NCBI RefSeq assembly: GCF_019083965.1
Contig: NZ_JAHRCY010000002.1
Location: forward strand, 248,001-312,000
DNA length: 64,000 bases
Reading direction: 5' to 3'
From: Catellatospora tritici
GTDB lineage: Bacteria; Actinomycetota; Actinomycetes; Mycobacteriales; Micromonosporaceae
How positions within the stretch are numbered: the stretch's first letter is position 1; every line of letters starts with the position of its first letter. A model generated the notes under the pieces. That model saw only the letters and a program-made list of their open reading frames with translations. It was not told the DNA's origin and did no database searches. This document shows, in pieces, positions 58,048-64,000 of the stretch. A program made the translations under genes and the position numbers.

Positions 58048-59112
58048 ATGGCGCATCCGCGAGAGACCGTCGTCCGCATGCCGATCAAGATCGTCATCAG
58101 CCTCGCGCTCTTCTCGATCACGTTTCTGGCCACGCTGGCGTTCGAGGCCCTGAAGGCGAACGAGCCGCTGGTGCTCAGCTTCGGCGTCTCCCTCTTCGTC
58201 GCCGGGCTGGCCTTCGTCGTCCAGTTCCTCTACGACGTGGAGCGGCGTCTCGGCCGGGTGGAGGACGAGGTGGAGGCAGACCTCGCGCTGGTCGCCGCCG
58301 AGGTGGACGGGCGGCTGACCCGGATGGCGGACGACCTGCGCCGACACACCGCCGACAGCGAGGCGAGCATCCGCCGCAACTTCGAACGGATCAGCGAGGC
58401 CACCCGCCTGTACGGTTCGGTCGAGGCCTCGGCGCTGAACACCGACGCGATCACGACGCTGGTCGTCAACGCCCGCCGGATCAGGCCCAACCCGCCGCTG
58501 GTGTTCGATCTCGCGCAGGCCGAGATCGAGCGCCTCTCGGAGATGCTGAAGACGCTGGCCGACGCCGGCGACCTCACCTACGACGGCGAGGACCGGGACT
58601 GGCTGCTCGGCCTGACCAAGCACGCCAGCACGAGCCTCGACGCGATCAGCACGACGCTCGACGTCGGCGGCCAGGACTACTTCGACGGCAGCCTCTGGCA
58701 GAGCGACCTCGGCCAGCGCTACCTGGAGGCGCAGCGGGAGGCGATCGCGCGCAACGTGCGGGTGCGCCGGTTGTTCGTGCTCGACCGGCCGGACCTCTGG
58801 AACGACGAGAAGTTCCACCAGGTGCTGGGGATGCACACCGACCTGAGCATCGAGGTGCGCGCGCTGGATCCGACCCGCTCGGCCAGCGGGTTCATTCCGC
58901 CGATCTTCGACTTCATCATCTTCGACGACGTGATCACCTACCAGTCGTCACCGTCGACCCAGGTCAACGAGGTCAACCGCATCAACATCGCCAGCACTCA
59001 ACTGGTCACCAACCAGGCCAAGGTGCGGCGCAACATCGCGCGGTTCCGGGAGCTGTGGCGGGTCGCCACCCCGATCGCCCCCAGGGACGGGGCGCCACCG
59101 CCCGCGAAATGA
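58048..59112 (+). CDS. Membrane protein with two N-terminal helices, coiled coil and soluble domain
   Basis: A 354-residue protein from ATG 58048 with GGGAG six bases upstream. Two hydrophobic segments (about residues 12-32 and 42-63) are followed by a charged coiled-coil stretch (VERRLGRVEDEVEADLALVA, about 67-120) and a soluble C-terminal domain of about 200 residues with LDVGGQDYFDGSLWQSDLGQ, RVRRLFVLDRPDLW and FIPPIFDFIIFDDVITYQSS. The C-terminal pattern (small strand-rich domain ending near an IFDD segment) resembles the nuclease-inactive PLD-like effector domains seen in some signalling proteins, but I cannot assign a family. The gene stands alone. Confidence 0.65.
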   Translation: MAHPRETVVRMPIKIVISLALFSITFLATLAFEALKANEPLVLSFGVSLFVAGLAFVVQFLYDVERRLGRVEDEVEADLALVAAEVDGRLTRMADDLRRHTADSEASIRRNFERISEATRLYGSVEASALNTDAITTLVVNARRIRPNPPLVFDLAQAEIERLSEMLKTLADAGDLTYDGEDRDWLLGLTKHASTSLDAISTTLDVGGQDYFDGSLWQSDLGQRYLEAQREAIARNVRVRRLFVLDRPDLWNDEKFHQVLGMHTDLSIEVRALDPTRSASGFIPPIFDFIIFDDVITYQSSPSTQVNEVNRINIASTQLVTNQAKVRRNIARFRELWRVATPIAPRDGAPPPAK

Positions 59113-59114
59113 GA

Positions 59115-59159
59115 GATCCCGGTCGGTGGGCAGGTCTGGCCTGCACACCGACCGGGATC
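59115..59159. terminator. Bidirectional hairpin terminator
   Basis: A 20-base arm (59115-59134, starting GATCCCGGTCGGTG) pairs with 59140-59159 with one mismatch. Lies between the convergent membrane protein and chitinase genes. Confidence 0.85.
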
Positions 59160-59171
59160 GGGTGTCTCGGT

Positions 59172-60599
59172 TCAGTTCAGGACCGGTCCGAGCGCGCTGA
59201 TCAGCGCGTGGTCGCTGGAGTCCTGGCTGAGTTCCCACGCCATGGCGCCGCGCAGGCCGAGCAGCTTGATCAGTGCGGTGCGCTCCGCGATCGACTTCGG
59301 GTCCGAGTAGACGATCGTGGTGGGCGCGGTGACGGACTGACCGGCCAGCGTGTGCGCGGCGGCCGGGTTGATCAGGTACGGCTCACCCGCGAACAGGTTC
59401 CACTTGCGGGTGTACCCGCCCTGCCCGACGCCGTCGGCGGTGACGACACCCGCCACGTCGACCAGGTCGTGGTAGGACGGCTGCGGCTTGGCGTCCCAGT
59501 TCGCCGCCTCCGGGTCGAGCCCGGTGTTGTCGAACGGGCCGTACAGGCCGCCGGGGTTGCGGACGTACTGGATGCCGTAGAACGGCACCCCGACCACGAT
59601 CTTGCTCGCGGGCACGCCGTTGAGCAGGTACCACGCGACCGTGCCGCTGGTGTTCCAGGTCAGGTCGTCGGCCTCGGGGTCGCGCGGGTCCCGGCCGAAC
59701 AGCGTGCTCGGACCGGCCACCGAACCGCCGGGCACGTTGAAGTCGTACGTCATGATGTTCACCCAGTCCATGGACTTGGCGAACTCACGCAGCTCGTAGT
59801 ACTTCGTGGAGCTCTTGGCCGCCGGGAGCGCGGCGGTGAGCAGGTAGTGCTTGCCGTCGGCGGCGCCCTGCGCGTCGAGCTGGCGGCGGAACTCCTGGGC
59901 CAGCAGCGTCGCGTTGTGGCGGTCGGCCGGGCCGTAGTCCACGTTGCTGTCGGCCTTCTGGGTCGGGTACTCCCAGTCGAGGTCGATGCCGTCGAACAGG
60001 CCCGCGGCGGCGCCGATACCACCGGCGTTCTCCGGCCAGCCGCCGGTCGGCAGGTTGCCCTTGATGAAGGTGTCGATGCACGCCGCGACGAACGCCTGGC
60101 GGCGCTCGGCGGTGGCCGCGACCGAGGCGAACCAGGTCGACTTGGTCCAGCCGCCCAGCGAGATCTCGATCTTCAGGTGCGGGTTGGCCGCCTTGAGCTT
60201 GCGCAGCTGGTTGAAGTTGCCGTAGAGCCGCTGGTCGGGGTAGCTGTCGGCGACCCCGTCCACGGTGTTCTCCGGGCCCCAGTAGACCTGCTGGAAGTCG
60301 GCCCACGGGTCGAGCACGCCGCAGCCGACCGCGCCGGTGGCGGGGTCGAACGTCGGCAGGCCGAACGCGTACTGGATGACGTTGAGCTTGTCGGCGGGGA
60401 TGTCCTTGACGAAGTAGCCCCGGCCGTAGACGTCCCAGTCGGCGAAGTACGCGGAGATGACCTTCTTCGGCGCCTTGTCGGCCGAGGTGTTGCCGGCCGC
60501 CTGCGCGGGCACGGCCGCCATCAGGCCAGCCCCCAGGGTCAGGGCGAGTGCCCCGACGAGCCCCGGACGGTGCAGAGTACGGAACATATGAACTCCCAT
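59172..60599 (-). CDS. Secreted family 18 glycoside hydrolase (chitinase)
   Basis: A 475-residue protein with a Sec signal peptide (residues 1 to about 36, cleavage after AQA). One GH18 catalytic barrel fills the mature protein; the active-site motif is DGIDLDWEYPTQ, whose Glu is the proton donor. SLGGWTKSTWF and WVNIMTYDFNVPGG are further GH18 landmarks. No chitin-binding module is attached. It likely cleaves chitin or related N-acetylglucosamine polymers outside the cell. ATG 60599 has GGGAGG five bases upstream; ATG 60587 is an alternative. Confidence 0.92.
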   Translation of the reverse strand: MGVHMFRTLHRPGLVGALALTLGAGLMAAVPAQAAGNTSADKAPKKVISAYFADWDVYGRGYFVKDIPADKLNVIQYAFGLPTFDPATGAVGCGVLDPWADFQQVYWGPENTVDGVADSYPDQRLYGNFNQLRKLKAANPHLKIEISLGGWTKSTWFASVAATAERRQAFVAACIDTFIKGNLPTGGWPENAGGIGAAAGLFDGIDLDWEYPTQKADSNVDYGPADRHNATLLAQEFRRQLDAQGAADGKHYLLTAALPAAKSSTKYYELREFAKSMDWVNIMTYDFNVPGGSVAGPSTLFGRDPRDPEADDLTWNTSGTVAWYLLNGVPASKIVVGVPFYGIQYVRNPGGLYGPFDNTGLDPEAANWDAKPQPSYHDLVDVAGVVTADGVGQGGYTRKWNLFAGEPYLINPAAAHTLAGQSVTAPTTIVYSDPKSIAERTALIKLLGLRGAMAWELSQDSSDHALISALGPVLN

Positions 60600-60729
60600 C
60601 GTTGCCTCCCGGTGACCTTCTCCCGGCGACAACGATCAGTCAAGAGTCCTAACAGTTAGTCTTCCTTCCGGATTCGACCATCCACATGTATCCCAGGCAG
60701 GCAAATCTGTCCCATCACGACTGATTCGC

Positions 60730-61575
60730 TCAACGCCAGCCGTAGCGCGGTTCGTAGCCCAACAGCCGACGAGCCTTGTCGATCGACAGCAGCGTCTGCG
60801 TACTCTCGACCGGCCGCTTCCACGGCACCTGCGGGAACAGTTCTCCGGCCAGCTCCGCCGACGGCCGGTGCATCACCGAGTCCGCGTTGGCGATGATGAA
60901 CACCTCCAGCCCCGGCACCTGGTACTCCAGGGCCAGGCGCGCCGCCTGCGCCCCGTCCCGGCAGTCGATGTAGGACCACAGGTTCCAGCTGCGCAGCGTC
61001 GGATCGTCCTGGTACGACGGGAAGGCGGCGTAGTCGCCGGGTTCCATCACGTTGGAGAAACGCAGCCCGATCATCTTCAGCTCGGGCTCCCAGCGGCAGA
61101 ACTGGGCGGCCATCTCCTCGTCGAGCCGCTTGGCCAGCGCGTACGCCGTCTCGGGGCGGGTCTCGTACTCCTCGTCGACCGGCAGGTAGGGCGGCGGGGT
61201 GTCGAACGGCAGCCCGAGCAGCGTCTCGCTGGAGGCCCAGACCACGTTGCGGATGCCCGCGGCGCGCGCGGCGGCGAACACGTTGTAGCTGACGGTCACG
61301 TTGTTGGCGAAGGTCGCCGCGTTGCCGGTGACGCCCGGCCCGGGGATCGCGGCCAGGTGCACCACCGCGTCGACCTTGCGGTAGCGGCTGTCGATCGCGG
61401 TGAACGCCTCGACCGCCTGCCCGTAGTCGGTGAAGTCGATCCGGGTGTACGGGCACAGCTGCTCGCGCGGGGCGGCCAGGTCCAGGTTGACCACGTCATA
61501 CCCGTGCGCCAACAGCTCGCGCACCACCGCCCGGCCCAGCTTGCCGCTGCCTCCGGTCACCGCCACCAACGTCAT
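60730..61575 (-). CDS. NAD-dependent epimerase/dehydratase family protein
   Basis: A 281-residue extended short-chain dehydrogenase. VAVTGGSGKLGRAVVRELLA binds NAD; NVVWASSETLLG carries the active-site Ser/Thr and YALAKRLDEE the catalytic Tyr-x3-Lys. Such proteins act on nucleotide sugars or uronates; the short length fits uronate dehydrogenase-like or uncharacterised sugar epimerases. It is 72 bases from the VOC protein on the same strand. Confidence 0.85.
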   Translation of the reverse strand: MTLVAVTGGSGKLGRAVVRELLAHGYDVVNLDLAAPREQLCPYTRIDFTDYGQAVEAFTAIDSRYRKVDAVVHLAAIPGPGVTGNAATFANNVTVSYNVFAAARAAGIRNVVWASSETLLGLPFDTPPPYLPVDEEYETRPETAYALAKRLDEEMAAQFCRWEPELKMIGLRFSNVMEPGDYAAFPSYQDDPTLRSWNLWSYIDCRDGAQAARLALEYQVPGLEVFIIANADSVMHRPSAELAGELFPQVPWKRPVESTQTLLSIDKARRLLGYEPRYGWR

Positions 61576-61647
61576 CGCGCCCGCACCTCGTTCGACCCGA
61601 CGGTCGGACCCGGGGCGGCCGACCGGGATCAACGTACCGAGCGCGGC

Positions 61648-62415
61648 TCAGATGCTGAAGTCCGGGTTGTTGCGGATGATCGAGAACCCGGCGCCCTGCG
61701 GGTCGCTGAGGATCGCGAACCGGCCCGCGGGCGAGTTCTCCGGCGGCATGACCTTGTTCGCGCCCAACTCCAGGGCCTGCGCGAACGACGAGTCACAATC
61801 GTCCACGGCGAAGTAGACCGACCAGTGCGAGGACATCGGCCGCCAGGCCGGATCGATCGGCATCGCCCCCGCGACGGCCCGGCCGTCCACCTCCAGCAGC
61901 GTGTACGTCATACCCTCGGCCATCGCCACGTCGCGCTCGTCGAGGCCGAACACCTCCTGGTAGAACACCTTGCTCGCGTCGAGGTCGGAGGTCATCAGCT
62001 CGTTCCAGGTGACGCTGCCGGGCTCGTTGGCCAGCTCGAAACCCTCGTGCCGGTTCGGCTGCCAACCGGAGAAGAACGCGCCGGTCGGATCGAGGAAGAC
62101 CGCCATCCGGCCCTGGTCCATCACGTCCATGGCCGGGGCGACCACCTGGCCGCCGTGCTCCTCGACCTTGCGGGCGATGTCGTCGACGTCGCCGGCGGCG
62201 AAGTAGGTCGACCAGGAGGAGCCGCGCTCGGGATCGGTGGCCGGACCGAGCCCGGCGACCTGCCTGCCGTCCTTGCGGAAGATCCGGTAGCCCCCCGCCT
62301 CCGGGCCCAGGTCGTCGGCGGTCCAGCCGAACAGGCGACTGTAGAAGGCGACCGAACCGTCGACGTCGGTGCTGCCCAGATCGACCCAGTTGGGTGTGCC
62401 CTGTGCGTACCTCAT
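61648..62415 (-). CDS. VOC family (glyoxalase/bleomycin resistance-like) protein, two-domain
   Basis: A 255-residue protein with two tandem glyoxalase-fold units: N-terminal PNWVDLGSTDVDGSVAFYSR and C-terminal VTWNELMTSDLDASKVFYQE, each followed by a conserved VFLDPTGAFFSGWQ / AILSDPQGAGFSII strand. Typical of the CFP30-like hydroxylase family of actinomycetes. Substrate unknown. Confidence 0.88.
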   Translation of the reverse strand: MRYAQGTPNWVDLGSTDVDGSVAFYSRLFGWTADDLGPEAGGYRIFRKDGRQVAGLGPATDPERGSSWSTYFAAGDVDDIARKVEEHGGQVVAPAMDVMDQGRMAVFLDPTGAFFSGWQPNRHEGFELANEPGSVTWNELMTSDLDASKVFYQEVFGLDERDVAMAEGMTYTLLEVDGRAVAGAMPIDPAWRPMSSHWSVYFAVDDCDSSFAQALELGANKVMPPENSPAGRFAILSDPQGAGFSIIRNNPDFSI

Positions 62416-62535
62416 GCCGCCATCGTCGCCCGCGGCCCGAGCGGGTGCGCCGCCATCCGCGAAAATCGGCAGGTCGAATCGGCGCATCGGGGCAAACCGG
62501 GTTTCCCGGTCGTTGATCTCGGATAGGCCACCGGT

Positions 62536-63027
62536 ATGACAGCGAACCTGGTGCGGCACCCGTCGGCGCGACAGTGGTGGGTCCTGGCGGGATTCGTCGC
62601 CGCGGTGACGGTGGTCGCGGTGGTCGGCGCGCTGGCCGTGGCCCAGCCCGCCGACGACTACGCGGCGCTGGCCCGGCCCGGCTGGGCACCGCCGTCGTGG
62701 CTGTTCGGCCCGGTCTGGACCCTGCTCTACGCGATGATCGCGCTGGCCGGGTGGCTGGTGTGGCGGGCGGTGGGCTGGGGACCCCAGCTGGTGCCGTACG
62801 CGGTCCAGCTGGTGCTCAACGCGGCCTGGACCCCGCTGTTCTTCGGCGCGGGCCAGCGCGGGGTGGCGCTGGTCGACATCGTGGCGCTGTGGGTGGCCGT
62901 CGGCGTGACCGTGCTGGCGTTCCGGAAAGTGTCCACGGCCGCCGCCTGGCTGCTGGTGCCGTACTGGCTGTGGGTGACTTTCGCGACCGCGCTCAACTTC
63001 AGCATCTGGCAGCTCAACCAGGGCTGA
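62536..63027 (+). CDS. tspO: TspO/MBR family membrane protein
   Basis: A 163-residue protein with five predicted helices. Family signatures: RPGWAPPSWLFGPVWTLLYA, QLVLNAAWTPLFFGAGQ and VPYWLWVTFATALNFSIWQL. TspO binds tetrapyrroles and related ligands and is tied to stress and heme/porphyrin handling. Divergent from the VOC gene. The bases GGATAGGCCACCGG just before the start match part of hairpin family A, probably by chance. Confidence 0.9.
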   Translation: MTANLVRHPSARQWWVLAGFVAAVTVVAVVGALAVAQPADDYAALARPGWAPPSWLFGPVWTLLYAMIALAGWLVWRAVGWGPQLVPYAVQLVLNAAWTPLFFGAGQRGVALVDIVALWVAVGVTVLAFRKVSTAAAWLLVPYWLWVTFATALNFSIWQLNQG

Positions 63028-63140
63028 CTCTGCCAGACTCGGACACGGCACGCCGTTCCTGCCCCCGATGAGGCACGTCTGCGCTGCTCAAGCGCAGTGC
63101 GCAGGCAGCGACTCCGGCTTGTACGAGAAGGAGACGATCG

Positions 63141-63731
63141 ATGGCTTCGAAGACTCCGGCCAAGAGCGCCGCCCGTGGCGGCAGCCAGCCGAACCTGCAC
63201 CAGAAGGGGGTGCAGATCCAGGAGTTCGGGACGGTGCGCCAACTGCCGGTCGGACTGTCCCACGACGCCCGGATGTACTCGTGCGAGCGGCTCAACCAGA
63301 CGCTGGCCGACAGCCAGATCCTCTACAGCCTCTACAAGAAGCACCACTGGCTCATGCGCGGTCCGACCTTTTACCAACTGCACCTGCTGCTGGACAAGCA
63401 CGCGGGCGAGCAGCTGGAGCTGATCGACACGATCGCCGAACGCATCCAGAGCCTGGGCGGCGTGGCCATCGGCGACCCGCGCCACGTCGCGGAGATCACC
63501 GTGATCAAGCGGCCGCCGGACGGCGTCGAGGAGGTCCCGGCGATGATCTCCCGGCTGCTGGAGGCGCACGAGTCGATCCTGATCGCCGCGCACGACGCCG
63601 CGTCGCGCGCCGCCGAGATGGGCGACGACGGCACCAACGACCTGCTGGTGTCGGACGTGATCCGCACCGGCGAGATGCAGGCCTGGTTCCTGGCCGAACA
63701 CCTCGTCGAAACGCCCCTCACCGAAGCCTGA
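63141..63731 (+). CDS. dps: Dps family DNA-protecting ferritin-like protein
   Basis: A 196-residue protein. The ferroxidase-centre helix reads LYSLYKKHHWLMRGPTFYQL and continues LHLLLDKHAGEQLELIDTIA, with the His, Asp and Glu ligands of Dps. A Lys/Ala-rich N-terminal tail (MASKTPAKSAARGG) can bind DNA. AGGAG lies eight bases before the ATG. It sequesters iron with peroxide and shields DNA in stationary phase; a family C hairpin follows. Confidence 0.93.
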   Translation: MASKTPAKSAARGGSQPNLHQKGVQIQEFGTVRQLPVGLSHDARMYSCERLNQTLADSQILYSLYKKHHWLMRGPTFYQLHLLLDKHAGEQLELIDTIAERIQSLGGVAIGDPRHVAEITVIKRPPDGVEEVPAMISRLLEAHESILIAAHDAASRAAEMGDDGTNDLLVSDVIRTGEMQAWFLAEHLVETPLTEA

Positions 63732-63761
63732 CCACCACCGCCCCACCCCGCCCGCGGGGCG

Positions 63762-63845
63762 CCAAGATCGGCGCAAGTTGCCGGGCAATCGTGGGTATGG
63801 GACCTCAAGATACGCACGATTGCCAGGCAACTCAGCCGATCTTGG
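63762..63845. repeat. Dispersed hairpin repeat, family C copy 2
   Basis: Arms beginning CCAAGATCGGCGCAAGTTGC and its near-complement ending CCGATCTTGG enclose a second core TTGCCGGGCAATCG / CGATTGCCAGGCAA. Lies between convergent dps and the YciI-like gene. Related to 44488-44547. Confidence 0.75.
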
Positions 63846-63878
63846 GCGGCCCGGAGCACCGCCGTGAGCGGGTCTCCG

Positions 63879-64000
63879 TCAGCCCGCCCGGCCCGCCAGC
63901 GGGCGTACCTCGATCGGCAGCGTGGTGACCTGGGCGATGCGGTCGGCCCAGCCCAGAGCCGCGTCCAGGTCCGGCGACTCGACCAGCCAGAAGCCGCCGA
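63879..64000 (-). CDS. YciI-like (YCII-related) protein, 5' end outside window
   Basis: The last 39 residues are visible: GGFWLVESPDLDAALGWADR followed by IAQVTTLPIEVRPLAG RAG and a stop at 63879. This is the C-terminal part of the YCII-related family (often DGPF-domain proteins next to sigma-70 ECF factors). Identification from so short a piece is tentative. Confidence 0.6.
   Translation of the reverse strand, partial: GGFWLVESPDLDAALGWADRIAQVTTLPIEVRPLAGRAG

Noticed and set aside
62522..62535. Half of a family A hairpin before tspO (GGATAGGCCACCGG)
   Set aside because: Only about 12 bases match and no complementary arm exists nearby; chance match in a GC-rich genome is likely.

Overview
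The window is a high-GC actinobacterial chromosome segment, most likely from the family Micromonosporaceae. Supporting evidence: very GC-rich codon use, many GTG/TTG starts, a WhiB regulator, a complete coenzyme F420 gene set (fbiC, fbiA, fbiB), DUF3499 and TIGR03089 proteins, and GDP-mannose genes in the order known from actinobacteria. I see no rRNA, canonical tRNA, CRISPR array, insertion sequence, integrase or phage gene. Starts were chosen from Shine-Dalgarno spacing, family N-termini and overlaps with upstream stops.

Layout. 1-5.5 kb: SpoIIM-like and RDD membrane proteins, then the iron uptake operon efeU-efeO-efeB behind two tandem iron boxes. 5.6-12.4 kb: ahcY with its own promoter and a structured leader, then (leftward) manB, Trm112, a SIS isomerase, a CDF transporter and manA. 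12.4-36 kb: a block that separates manB from its usual neighbours (DUF3499, zincin-like protein, whiB2, fbiAB). It holds a two-domain teichoic-acid-type glycosyltransferase, polyamine import and catabolism genes (potDABC, a second potD, three aldehyde dehydrogenases, two class III aminotransferases, two FAD amine oxidases, a saccharopine dehydrogenase-like protein, an Lrp regulator), a vapBC pair, and a TROVE (Ro60/Rsr) gene preceded by four tandem Y-RNA-like elements. 36-47 kb: DUF3499, zincin-like protein, whiB2, fbiC, fbiAB, regulators, manC and a GT4 glycosyltransferase. 47-64 kb: TIGR03089, acetoacetyl-CoA synthetase, thioesterase, two small membrane proteins, a MerR/aldo-keto reductase pair with a textbook operator, hrpA, a coiled-coil membrane protein, a GH18 chitinase, an epimerase, a VOC protein, TspO, Dps and a partial YciI-like gene.

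How the genes work together. ManA, the SIS isomerase, ManB and ManC can make GDP-mannose from fructose-6-phosphate. FbiC, FbiA and FbiB cover three steps of F420 assembly, but FbiB lacks the C-terminal flavin domain of mycobacterial FbiB. The pot and catabolic genes can import putrescine/spermidine and convert putrescine through 4-aminobutyraldehyde and GABA toward succinate.

The most striking item is the 20.9-21.5 kb stretch. Four adjacent minus-strand RNAs share 5' and 3' boxes and long terminal stems. Two contain tRNA D- and T-arms in permuted order with a loop-closed acceptor stem, directly upstream of the Ro60-family gene. These are best read as bacterial Y RNAs (YrlA type) rather than tRNAs. 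Several families of dispersed long hairpins also sit at gene ends, mostly between convergent genes.
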